NCBI RefSeq assembly: GCF_028858725.1
Contig: NC_084774.1
Span: 8,034,001-8,098,000 of the forward strand
Length of the DNA stretch: 64,000 nt
DNA from: Colius striatus
Taxonomy: Eukaryota > Chordata > Aves > Coliiformes > Coliidae
Direction of reading: 5' to 3'
In this document: positions 11,301-21,438 of the stretch, in pieces
How positions within the stretch are numbered: position 1 is the stretch's first letter
Layout: each line of letters opens with the position of its first letter
Program-made: the position numbers and the translations under genes
Notes under the pieces: generated by a model
Databases searched by the model: none
The model's input: the letters and a program-made list of their open reading frames with translations, nothing else
Told to the model about the DNA's origin: nothing

Positions 11301-14300
11301 CTGCTGATGAACAGGGGGGATTGGATAGGATGTCTTTTCTGCTTTTAATTATGGTACTTGACAATTGCTGCCTCCAAGCTGTCCATTTCCAACTTAGAGC
11401 ACGCGTCTGCTTTCCGATTCCCGCGCTTGACCTGGGCCACGGTGCCCACGGGATTTGTCTGCTCCTCGCCGTGCTCACGCACCTCACGCCCATGTCCTCC
11501 ATTGCTTCATTTACATACTGAGCTCAATTGGAGGGCAGCTGCATTAAAATTTCATCTGACCCTTTCTTTCACAGGCAGTGGCTTGCATTGTGAAACTTCT
11601 CCTGTGGTTTAGTCGTGTCTGGCAAGCTGTGGATGGCACAGCAGGCTGGGTGCTCTGAGCGGTAACGTGCTCTCTGCCTGCAGGGCCCACACACGGCTTG
11701 TTAATAATACAGGAGGTGGATATGGTGTTTGGGGCTCTGTCTTCAGCTCTCCCCAGCTCTTACATGTGCCTGCTTTAGAGGCCATCACAGTTGTCAGTGC
11801 TCTGAGAAGTCCGTTTGTTGGTGGACCCTTGCGGAGCGGCGCAGCGGGGCCCGGGAGCTCGCTGCCAGGCAGGAGCAGCCCTGGGCTCACCCACACTCTG
11901 TGCTGCTGAAACTGGAGTGTTCAGTAGTTGCACACGTGTCCCAAGGTGTTGCCAGTGTAGATTCAGCAGCTTTGAACAGAGGTGACAGCACGGTGAGCAC
12001 CTGCCTGTCCCGGGGACGGGGCCAGGGAGACATTTCCCACCCTGAGCCGGTGTCAGAGCTGTAGGACACTGTCCCAAATGGCTGAGGGACTGGGAGCCTC
12101 AGGCCTTGGCTGAAGTGTGTCCAGGCTGTTTCCCAGCTTGCTCTCAGGACAGATGAGGGCTGGTTTATTTTTACTTCTTGTTCCTTGTTTTGCTCAGTTT
12201 CTATTTTCTGTTTTTGCATACTAATTAGGTGCCTGGTTTTAGCTTGATTTTTATGGCCTACATATTCTCCATGTTTCTCTGGCAACCTGACAGCTGATGG
12301 ATCTCTTGGGGTTGCTTAGAATTACTTATGATGCAAGCAAGGGAGCGAGACTCTTTTCTTATGGTGGGGCTTTCAGGGGGAGCAGTGGGCAGGGAGGGAC
12401 TGGAGGGTCCTTGACTGTGTTTTTGCAGGCTGACCTGGCCTCACACAGTTCCCTCTTCTCCAAGATCCAACAGTACGTGCAATGGGACAGTCAGTTTATG
12501 CCTTGGAAGGACTGAGCAGAATGTGCCTTGGCTGGGGGGATGTTTTGGGGATGGAGACTGGCCAGTGGATGGGTATCTGGGGGCAATGCTTGGCCTCTAT
12601 CTCTCCTGGAGAAGGAGCGAGGGCCAGGCCTCTCCTGGCACCCACCACGGCCCTGTGCAGTGCAGAACCCTCCCCAGAGGCCCCGAGGTGCAATGCCTGG
12701 TTAAACATCTGGGCTTGGGGCAGGTAGTGGGTGCAGCAGGCAGCAGGGAAGGTGCAGTGGTGGGTGCAGCAGGGAAGGTGCAGTGCTGCTGTGTTACAGA
12801 CCAGACCTGTCAGCATGGGTGATCAGAAGGGAACGCAGGTATGTCAGGAGGCCTGTGCTGAATTTGGCCTGTGGTCCCTCAGTCTGTGCAGGCTTTATGG
12901 CTTCCACTATCCATTACAAGCTTCAGTATTTCCCTATTGATTTTTACTGTTCTGTAACCATTGTGTTTTGTCTAATGAAGCAGAAACCAATCTCGGGTCC
13001 TTTCCCTCTGCGGAGCGGCAGCAGCGTGTGAGCTCTGTTTAACTGCTGGCAGGGGCAGCTTACTTTGGTTTTTTTTTGCTGTCTCACTGAAGAATTTTAA
13101 ATAAAAAGGTAAACACATAAAGCCTCAGTGGGAGATTACTGTCTGTAAGCCTGGTTCTGGAGGTTTTATCTGGTGTCTCAGAATCAGCGTTAGCGGCCCA
13201 GCAGACGCTGCCTCAGGAGTCACTGGGCTTTTGGTCTTAGGAAGCCTAAATACATATAAATGTATATAGAAGGTAAAACACTGAGCTTTTGGACAAGATC
13301 AGAGGAAGCTGTGGCTTGCTGTTCCCTGGGACAACACAAGGGCAGTGTCATTAGTGGCACTCAGCAGTTTCCCTGCTTGAGTTGTGTGTTCAAGTGCTGT
13401 GGCAGTGCTTAGAGCTGCCCGCCCAGCTCAAGCCCCCTCAGGGACCCCGTCCCTGCCTGGCACAGGTCCACTGAGCCGTGGAGGCAGCAGCAGGCAGGGA
13501 CACGTTGCCCTGGTGCTGTGATCAGCACAGGCACTCGCAGTGGCCACGTCTGTTTGGGAGACACTTACTGACACGGCCTGGCAAGGGCTCGCTGGGGACA
13601 GAGGCTGCTCCTCTGCCTGCTCCCCGCTGCTGCAGACAGCTCTGCTCTGCCCAGAGGGGACGGGAGGGCTGGAGCTCGGCCCTTGCCCCGGCTGGTGCGT
13701 TCCACTGGGGAGCTGCCCCATCCCTGTGCTGCAGTGTGTCCTGCCAGGAGCCCAGGGCAGCTCCTGGTGCCTCTGCTGAAGCTGCAGCCGGGAGCAGAGC
13801 AGGCACTGAGCTGCTGGGGCTGTGTCCCTCTGCAGGCAGCCAGCCCAGAGGTGGCTGCAGCGGGTCTATTGGCTTTGCTGCTGCTGGGAAGCACGATGGA
13901 GAGTTCCTGCTCCATCTGAGAAGGGCCCTGTGCCAGTCCCACTTCTCCAGGGCAGTGAGGAGGTTGAGTTCACTTGCAGCAAACCTCAGTGTTCCCCACC
14001 TGCTCTTGTTACAGGTACTGTAGCAGTTTATAAATATTAAAAGGATTTCTCCCAGAGGCCCAGCAAAGAGCTCTGCTTCTTGTGTGTGGAGAGAGTGAGT
14101 GAGTGCACGCAGGAGGGAAGACTCCCACGTCAGCTAACTTCTCCCTGTCCTCACTCTTTTCACTGGTCTTATAATAAAGGCTTTGATGGAGCTCAGAAGC
14201 ATGTAGCAGTGCTGAACATATAAATATTAAAGCAAACTTTTTACAGCAACTTACCATTCAGATGCTGAATACATCTGTTCTGTTTGTTTGGGAAGAAGGG

Positions 14301-15296
14301 AAAGAATGCGAGGAGGCGGGGGCTGGAAAGCGCGCTCTAACCAGGCAGCCTGCTCTTGATTCACTCAGATTTGTTCAGCTCCTTGCTTTTGCAGCTCAAA
14401 ACCTGCTCTTCATTTTTTTCCTTTCTAAAGCATCTCTGGATGTGCAGGTTGTGGTAGCAGGAAGGAGAGAGCTGGTGTGAGAAGGATCGCTGCCAGCTCT
14501 AAATGAGTGTCAGGAAGGGAAACTGCAGGGGAAGTTTTTGGCTCCTCAGTGTCTGGCTGCGTGCATGGATGGGCAAGACCTTGCTCAGGGCCTGGTGTCC
14601 TCTCCCTGCAGACAAGGAGTTTGTTTTGTAGTTCATTCATATGGGTTAAAAGCACCCCTAGATTGGGGAACTGGTCTCCTCTTGGCAGAAACCCTCAGTC
14701 AAGGTGCTGGGGCATCAGACAGGCTCAGCCCTGTGTTAGGAGTGCTGAACTGCCTGACAGCCTCAGCCTGACCTCCCCGGGTGATGCTCAGTGTTGGCAG
14801 GGGCCTGGAGAGCCTGTGGTGTCCAGGGCTCTCTGTGTTCCTTGGCCAGGAGGAGCCCGTGGTGTGACCATCACAGGGTCATCTTTCCAGTGGTCAGAGC
14901 CTGGGAAGGGGCATCACCTCTGGTGCTCCTGCTGTTTCGTGAGGAGAGCAGGATGCTCCTGGTACCCTCCCTGTTTGCTACAAAAGCTTCTAAGGAGGGG
15001 TCAGTAGATGTTTGTTATGCAGAGCTTTAACCTGAGGGATGGGGAGAAAAGACATCCACACTCCTTGCATAAAGTCCCCATCAGCTGTGTGCAGGGGACA
15101 GGGATTTACATCCTGCCCCAGGAGCTGCTGCTGTTTGTGGTGCCTTGCTCAGAGCCTCTTGCCTGTCTGCTTTCTCCCCTCTGAGCCTCTTGTCTTTCTC
15201 CCTGCAGAGTACGCGGAGAACATCGGGGACGGGAAGAACCAGGAGTTCCGGGAGAGCGAGCAGAAGCGGATCCTGGACCTGCTGGAGAACTTCTGA
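2276..15296 (+). CDS. CTNNBL1: CTNNBL1, beta-catenin-like protein 1, C-terminal five exons (partial)
   Basis: CTNNBL1 is an armadillo/HEAT-type nuclear protein associated with the Prp19-CDC5L spliceosomal complex, and it is reported to bind the antibody deaminase AID. Five exons splice in frame at 2276-2373, 3431-3511, 9455-9592, 10177-10249 and 15208-15296. Together they give 158 complete codons plus a partial first codon, corresponding to about residues 406-563 of the 563-residue human protein. The match is near-identical through the helical repeat segment (motifs HVCSILASLLRNLRGQQRT, AEICNANVP, RQRVHQILNMRGSSIK) and the conserved end LLENF-stop. All junctions are GT-AG with compatible phases. 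The 5' exons are outside the window. The neighbour downstream is VSTM2L, as in mammals. I saw no frameshift or premature stop. Identification is secure from the protein sequence. The role is known for the family, not shown here. Confidence 0.97.
2374..3430 (+). other. CTNNBL1: CTNNBL1 intron
   Basis: This is a phase 0 intron of about 1.06 kb with a GTGAGT donor and a CTTGCAG acceptor. I see no gene, repeat family or strong motif in it. Confidence 0.9.
3431..3511 (+). CDS. CTNNBL1: CTNNBL1 coding exon
   Basis: The exon is 81 bases (27 codons), phase 0 at both ends. It encodes VDRLMELYFKYLDAM through DGEKH, which is nearly identical to the mammalian protein. The donor is GTATGT at 3512. A symmetrical exon like this could be skipped without a frameshift, but nothing here indicates that it is. 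Confidence 0.95.
3512..9454 (+). other. CTNNBL1: CTNNBL1 intron with one CR1 fragment
   Basis: This intron of about 5.9 kb contains a CR1 3' fragment at 8035-8158. A GC-rich patch lies at 4190-4330. The minus strand has an open frame of 238 codons at 5121-5837, with no recognised homology. I see no other gene. Confidence 0.85.
8035..8158 (+). mobile_element. CR1 LINE, 3' end fragment
   Basis: The sequence follows the 3' end of the avian CR1 retrotransposon. It runs from CACCTGGACGTGTTCCTG, through GGGGGTTGGACTAGATGATC, GGTCCCTTCCAAC and CTACCATTCTATGA. It is in the plus orientation and is 5' truncated, as most CR1 copies are. It has no target-site duplication that I can see and no coding capacity. 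Confidence 0.93.
9455..9592 (+). CDS. CTNNBL1: CTNNBL1 coding exon
   Basis: The exon is 138 bases (46 codons), phase 0 to phase 0. It encodes DMVRRGEIID through ICNANVPQ. The acidic stretch DDDMEDEF differs slightly from the mammalian form but keeps its charge. The acceptor is GTTGCAG and the donor is GTAAAG. Confidence 0.96.
9593..10176 (+). other. CTNNBL1: CTNNBL1 intron
   Basis: This is a phase 0 intron of 584 bases. I see no features beyond its splice sites. Confidence 0.9.
10177..10249 (+). CDS. CTNNBL1: CTNNBL1 coding exon
   Basis: The exon is 73 bases. It encodes IRQRVHQILNMRGSSIKIV followed by RHILK and leaves one base of the next Glu codon. The donor is G|GTGAGT at 10250. The residues match the penultimate segment of the family. 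Confidence 0.95.
10250..15207 (+). other. CTNNBL1: CTNNBL1 last intron, with three AT-rich islands
   Basis: This intron is about 5 kb and phase 1. It holds compact AT-rich, non-repetitive patches at about 11305-11575, 12160-12300 and 14020-14260, described in the findings. A small imperfect duplication of about 30 bases lies near 12724-12786. I see no gene within the intron. Confidence 0.85.
15208..15296 (+). CDS. CTNNBL1: CTNNBL1 terminal coding exon
   Basis: The acceptor is CCTGCAG. The exon completes the split Glu codon, then reads YAENIGDGKNQEFRESEQKR and ILDLLENF, and stops with TGA at 15294-15296. The C-terminus matches the family end, so the stop is the natural one. Confidence 0.96.
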
Positions 15297-15450
15297 GGGC
15301 CAGGGCTGGTTGTGTGTGTGCCCACGAGGCCGTGGCAGCTGCTCCCTCCCTCGGCCCTCCCCAGCCTCGACTGCACGGCGAAAGTGGCGTTTCTGTGAAA
15401 CTGCTTCTAAACACAGCCTTGGAGATATTAAAGATGGTTTGCTTTCCTTT
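15297..15450 (+). other. CTNNBL1: CTNNBL1 3' UTR
   Basis: This is a short 3' untranslated region of roughly 150 bases between the stop codon and the predicted cleavage site, which should lie just beyond the ATTAAA at 15427. Its exact end is inferred. Confidence 0.6.
15427..15432 (+). terminator. CTNNBL1: Poly(A) signal ATTAAA for CTNNBL1
   Basis: ATTAAA is the commonest variant of the polyadenylation hexamer. It lies 131 bases after the stop codon and is followed by a T-rich stretch (GGTTTGCTTTCCTTTTTAA) suited to be the downstream element. No AATAAA occurs nearby. Confidence 0.7.
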
Positions 15451-18400
15451 TTAACCCCTGGTTTGTTACAAAGTGCTGTGCTGGGGGGGCTTGCAGCCAC
15501 ACACCCCACGCTGGGCACTCAGACTGGTCAGTGTGAAACAGCGTGGCCATGTGTGTGTTAGGGGTGAAGAGGGGGCTCAAGGGGTTGATCTCCACGTCCA
15601 GCTCAGCTCTCCCGCGGTGGCAGAGGGTGAGCAGGACTCAGCCACGTCCAGGGAAATCTTCCCAAAGGTGAATCAGAATCGAGGGCAAGCTTTGGCAGGG
15701 GCCAGCCAGCCGTTACCCATCCCTAGGGAGGTGCTGGGGGGAGTCTGCCCAGATGGCATCACAGCAAAGCAGGAGGGAAAGGAGCCAGTGCCCAGAGCCC
15801 TGACCAGCTTAAGGTCACTGCTGTGGGCCTCAGGCCGTTCACAGCAGCAGCAGTTCAACAGAAGAGGGAAACAACCTGCAGCCTTTCCTGAGTGGGCGCT
15901 GGGAGCTGCAGGGACAGGGGTTTGCCTCTGCCCACCCACCCTGCTCCAGGGCTCTGGGCCCCCTGCAGCAGCTCCCAACCACCACAACAACTACCCAAGA
16001 ACATTCTCCCACATCTCTTTTCTTCTGCTAAAGTTAATGACTGTCATCACAAAACATCGGGCTCCAGCAAGCTGGGCCTTGCCTAATTTAGAGAGATTTG
16101 CATGCTGGCAGCATTCATTTTTTATCTCCAAGAAAAATGCATTGTCAGGGAAGCTTAAAGGCTTCCTTCAATCACGGCTGCGTCTCACTGCTGGCCTGGG
16201 CGCTATCAAACGCTGCTCTTCAGGGGATCAGCGTGGAAGTCGTGGTTTCAGCAGCCACAAAAAGCTGCAAAAACACTTTTCTGGTGCAGAACTTGAGTTC
16301 CTCATTTCTTCTGTTTTCAGCTGGCCCCCTTGAAGGTGTTTATCCCTTCATTTCTGATGTGTTTAGCTGTTCACTTGAGTCGGGGAGTTGTTCACTTTAC
16401 AGGCCTGGTGGTGGGTTTGTGGTCGTAGACGCTGTGTCGAGCACTTGGGTTGGAAAAGCTGAGGAGGTGGTGTGAGGATGGGGCTGGTCAGGAGGTCACT
16501 TGGTCGCTCCCTGCAGCCAGAGGAGCCATCAGCACTCGGCTCTGCCGCCCGCCGGGAGACGCTGGAGCCTCTGCTGTGGTGCTGGGCACGGCCTGGATGC
16601 CCACCTGGGCCTACTGGTATTAATTAAGATAATTATTCAGCTTAATGTGCTGCTGCAGGCCAGCTCATTTTTGCTGTAACGCTGAGTGGCACAGAAAAGC
16701 CTCGGAGGCAGGAGGACGGGCACCATGAGTCTTCGCAGCTGTGGAGAATGTCATTACTGTAATTGCGGGAGGATTAAAGGGTTGAGCTACGACCAGACTG
16801 TCTGACCAGGCGTCTGTAGGCTGTGGGCAGGGGGTTTGTTCCCTGCTTTAACCCTGCCTGGTTGTTTTGACCCTGGGATGAAGCTCAGGGGGCAGCTGTG
16901 GGCTCAGTGTGGTGTGGGGGAGCGGCGCAGAGCCCAGCAGCAGGCGTCAGGCTGCGGGATGTGCCGGGGCCAGGCAGCCTTGGCTGGAGCTGCACTGTGC
17001 TGGGGAGCAGGAGCAGAGGCCAGGTGCTGCAGGGAAGGGCTGGTGTGGGTTTAAGGCAGGACACGGGCGCTGCAGGGGGCTGGACAGAGCTGCTGCCTCG
17101 CTCCAGGTGCGGCTGGGCTGCGGCACGGAGGCAGCGGAGCGTGCCGGGAGAGACCAGTCGTCATCACTCCTCTCCTTGGGTCGTGTTTTCTTGTCTCTGA
17201 TTGTAAACAGATTTGACTAAAGAGGTAAATTAGAAGTTAATTAGAGGGAACATGATTGATGAGGCATGCTGGTGATGGGGAGCTAGGAGACTTGCACTCC
17301 AAGAAAAAGAAGTGGGGAGTGTTTGCAGCAGGAGCATTGCCCTTCACCCCACAGTGCCCCACACTTCCCCTTCCCTCTGGGACATGGTGTCCAGGACTCT
17401 GCTCCCCCATCTGGGGCTGCTGCAGGAGAGGATGTGAGCCCATCAGCTTGGCATAAAGGCCCTGATCCAGGAGGGGTGCCAGGTGTATGAGGCTGCTGAG
17501 CACCAGCACAGGATTTGCAATGCAGGAGAGCAGCAAGGAACGGCAGAGACGCTGTCCCCGGTTTGCAGGGCCATCAGCTCTGTGTGGGCACACACAGCAG
17601 TGGGGTTTGCCCAGGAGGGGTCTTCTCCAGACTGGGGCTGGTCCCAAAGGCCCTGCACGCTGAAGGGCTCCCCCCAGGCTGCGCTGGGCTGAGCACTGGA
17701 GCTGCTGTGTGTCTGTGCCCTGGGGCTGCTCTCCCCATCCCTGGGGCCCAGAGCTCCCCCAGCTGGGTCGTGCCGTGGGGAAGGGCTGTGCCAGGAGCCT
17801 GTGCTGGTGCTGGAGTCTGAACCCAGCAGTGGCTGTGTCTGGGGCAGGGTTCCCTCTACCCAAAGCCCTCTCCCAGGGCTGCCTCCCCGCTTGATTTGAT
17901 TGCTGGTGTTGGTTGCTGCAGCATGGCTGGGTCATGCTCACCCACCTGAGCACCCACCCGCTGCCTCCCGCTGCTGCTTCACATCGGGGAGGTTGCAGTG
18001 GGCCCCGTCCCTGGAGCCTGCTGCGCCCGGGATGATTTGTGGAGCAGGTTGTAATGTTGGATGTCTGTGGTGTTGTTTTCCTGCAGCACACACAGACCTT
18101 TGCAAATAATCTAATAATGCAAGAATGTCAAACTTCAGCTGGGGAAGGAAATCCTTTTATACAGGGATTGTCAAGTCTCTAAACAAGTATCAGAAATGAG
18201 CTGGGTATCAGTGTGGAGGGTGTTTATTCTGCCCGTCAGCGAGATGAACAACCCAATCCACTCTCCCAGGCAGCTGCAGACTTGAGTGTTGGCTCATGGA
18301 CCATGGGAGAGCTCGGTGCCCAGCCCCCCAGCCTGCAGGGCCATGGGCATGCAGGACCAGCTGCCCCTGGGAGCATCAAGGGCGAGAGCAGCTGTGGGAC

Positions 18401-20661
18401 GGGCTGGAAAGCAGCAGGGACCACCACAGCCCCAGAGCCAGGCTGCTGAGCTTCAGGTGCCCCTGCACCAGCCTTTAAAGAGGTGAATTTCAAAGCAAGG
18501 CATGAGGCAACCCTGAGTGCTCCAGTAGCTGGGAGGGCTTTGGGGCTATTTTTTCCCTTCCTGGATGCCTGAGGCTGAAGGAACCGCTACAGTTCTGCTC
18601 CGAAAGGAACCTGGGCTCTGGGCTGTGGTGAAGGCGAGCACAATTCCCACCCTGGGGAGTGAATCCTCCACCTGCCCCACAGGGCCTGGGGTCTCCTGAG
18701 ACATCCCCTGGGAGCTGCCCCTGATGGGACTGGGATCCCTCACCGTTGCACCCTCGGGTGCATCTCTGCAGAGCCTCCCTGCAGCTGCAGCTCCGTGGGC
18801 TCGCGGGTGGGCAGCCCAGGGGGACACTGTATGAACCTGCCAGGCCCCCATCACAGGGGATGTGGTGCTGCTGGGGCCTTGGTGGTGTTTCCATGTGGAA
18901 GCAGCCACTGGATTCAGCCACCTTGCAGATGCCCACCATCTGCCCGTGTGAAAATTAAATGTGAGGCACAAAACCTGGAAAGATCATGAACGTTTGATCC
19001 CTGGGAGCGAGTCCCTGGGCACGTCTGGCTGGAACAGGAGCCCTGCAAGGGAGGCAGCAGCAATTCCAGAGCCAGGGTGAGGGTGCAGGTGAGGGGTCTC
19101 GTTACATAGCTGGCTCTGGCATCTCTCTGGTCAGGGAGCTGCTGTCTCTGTTCTCACTTCTGTGCGTGAGCAACCTTCCCTCCTATTCCTTGTCAGGTAT
19201 GCAGGGGTTCATCAGGGCTGTGTGGCTGCAGTGGCAGACAGCATCTGCTCTGGGCCTTCTCACTAATGAATTAAAATTGAGGAGGGAAATGAAACCTTCC
19301 AAGTGCACCCGAGACAGGCGGCCGCTCGGCTCTTCCCCGTGTGCGGAGCCCCACGCAGCCCCGGCCTCCGTTTGTCATCCTGCTGCAGCGGCAGGAAATC
19401 AGCTGGAAATGGGGCTTAATTCAGGCTCTGCTGCTGGAGGTGTTCCCAGCTCCGAGAGGAATTGATGCTCTCACTGCTTCCTCCTGGCGTGATTTACCTG
19501 TCTCTGGCGCTGTGCTGGCAGAGCCTGGCAGGCTCAGCCCCTGCCCCTGGTGCTGGGGAAGCGGAGCTGGGGACCTGAGCCTGGGCTGCGCCATCCTCTC
19601 GGGGTGACACAAACAGGGGTGTTGGGTCTGAGGGGCACGGTCTGCAGGTGCCATTTCAGAGTGAGATCATTCAGATCCCCTCACTGGCCGATAGCAGAGG
19701 AGGGAACTCGGGCCATGCTGGGCTGCCAAACTGCAGGCTCGCTCCTGCTTGGCCTTTGCTGCCTTTTCCTGCTGCTCTTGACCCTGTAAGTGGACACCAG
19801 ATTCTGGTGTGTGGAGGTTTTGTCTCCACGTCTTCCTTTGTATGATCTGATGCTTTTTCTTTGCTCAGGATCCAGCCCAGGGCCACTGCTCAGAGGCAAC
19901 TGTAGCTGCTTTCTAGCTCCTAGCATTGAGGGCTGTGCTCCTCCAGCCCAGGGGAGCTAGATCCCAGTGCTGGCCCAAGAAAAGGGTCTCTGCTGAGAGC
20001 AGAGTCTGTGGTACGTGTCATGGTTAGGCCTAGGGGCTGTTCTCCTGAGCTGCTCCAGCTCCTCCTTCCACTCCTCCCTTCTCCCAGGTGGGCCAGAGCC
20101 CCTCTGAGCTGCTGCTCTCTGGCTGTCCTGGAACAGGACCCTCTGAGCACAACAGCCACAGCTGCAGGTGCCGGGTTCATCCATTGCCCCTGCTCCCTCC
20201 TCCCCCCACCCTGCGACTCCAAAGGGAGTAATGAACTTGGGCAGAGATCAATGCTCTCTACTCTCATCTGAGCTTTACTCTGACACCTGGAAAACGCTGC
20301 AGCAGAACTTTTTTTAAAGCTATTGACTGGTAACACAGCTCCCAGAGCTGTGGGCCTCTGCCCAGCTCAGCCCGCCCCCTTGCCACGACGTGGGCATGAG
20401 ACCAGTCCTGCCACAGGAACCCTGCCGAGGGAAAGGCAAAGGAATGCAGCTTGGGTTTTCAAGCCCGGTTTACAGACTCTCTTTGCAGCAAGCAGCTGTC
20501 ATTTCATGGCAGAAAACACCTGAAATAATCTGATTTTTACTGTTTATCTAGAAAGCAAATATCCTTCAGCTTGCGACGGAGCACACGGATAACATCATCT
20601 GCGTGGAGTCAGCATCGCTGCCTCCTTCCAGCGCAGCAGGAGCGGCTTCCCACTGGTGCCC
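15451..20661. other. Intergenic region between CTNNBL1 and VSTM2L
   Basis: This region is about 5.2 kb. It is GC-rich overall and punctuated by AT-rich islands at about 16005-16165, 16610-16790, 17190-17275 and 18095-18200. They carry homeodomain, POU and forkhead-type motifs (see findings). An open frame of 286 codons at 15473-16333 (plus strand) has no recognised homology. I see no confirmed gene. Confidence 0.7.
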
Positions 20662-20925
20662 GTGCTGAGCTGTGCTGGCCTGAGCCATGCCAGGCTGTGC
20701 CATACCTGGTTGTGCCCTACGGGGCTGTGCCATGCTGGGCTCTGCTGTACCCAGCAGTGCCATACCCAGCTGTGCCATACCGGGCCGTACTGTGCTGAGC
20801 TGTGCCGGACGGAGCTGTACTCGGCTGTGCCCCACTGGGCCGAGCTGTACCCAGCTGTACCGTACCCGGCTGTGCTGTACCGGGCTATACCTTACTGGGC
20901 CGAGCCGAGCCGTGCCGAGCCGGGA
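20662..20925. repeat. Degenerate 15-bp minisatellite
   Basis: About 17 diverged copies of a unit near GCTGTGCCATACCGG run without a break. The minus strand has a continuous frame with a matching five-residue periodicity, which confirms the 15-base period. The array ends about 80 bases before an unrelated 43-bp array. There is no sign that it is coding. Confidence 0.85.
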
Positions 20926-21004
20926 GGACCCCGGCGCTGTCCCGGGTGCTAAAGCCGCCCCCTCTGGGACCTGCGCGCTCGGGGGTCTGTCCCAGACCGG
21001 GGGA

Positions 21005-21211
21005 TGGGGGCGGTGCGTGGGGTCTCGCGCGGGGGTCCCGGGGGGGGGTGGGGGCGGTGCGCGGGGTCTCGCGCGGGGGTCCCGGGGGGGGTGGGGGCGG
21101 TGCGCGGGGTCTCGCGCGGGGGTCCCGGGGGGGGTGGGGGCGGTGCGCGGGGTCTCGCGCGGGGGTCCCGGGGAGGTGGGGGCGGTGCGCAGGGTCTCGC
21201 GCGGGTCCCGC
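21005..21211. repeat. 42-44 bp GC-rich minisatellite, five copies
   Basis: The landmark GTCTCGCGC recurs at 21022, 21066, 21109, 21152 and 21194, giving spacings of 44, 43, 43 and 42 bases. Each unit carries GGGGGCGGTGCG, a GC box of the Sp1/KLF type, and runs of five to nine G. The array sits directly upstream of the predicted VSTM2L core promoter. Confidence 0.93.
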
Positions 21212-21438
21212 CCCGCGCACTTTAAGAATGAACCGTGGGAAAAACTTTGTGGGTGCGCGCGTGGCCGGGATCCCTCCGCCGGGCGGGGGAGGCTCCGGGC
21301 GAGCCGCGGCACCGCCTCGGCGCGCGGCGCCCTCCGCGCGAGGGAAGAGCTCCGCAGCGCGGCGGCGCCGGGACCGCGGCGCAGCCCCGGGGACAGGGCT
21401 CGGCCCGGCGCCCCCGGGACGGACGCGCCCGCGCCAAC
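21212..21438 (+). promoter_or_regulatory. VSTM2L: Predicted VSTM2L core promoter and 5' UTR (CpG island)
   Basis: After the minisatellite the only AT-rich interruption is CACTTTAAGAATGAACC, with a TATA-like TTTAAG at 21221-21226. A perfect RBPJ (CSL) consensus CGTGGGAA follows at 21234-21241. The rest, to the ATG at 21439, is a dense CpG island. The transcription start is probably near 21250, but this is inferred from the motif only. The CpG-rich tract continues into intron 1 to about 22.4 kb. Confidence 0.5.

Noticed and set aside
21005-21211. Regularly spaced repeats as a CRISPR array
   Set aside because: The copies are adjacent tandem units with no unique spacers, in a vertebrate promoter with no cas genes.
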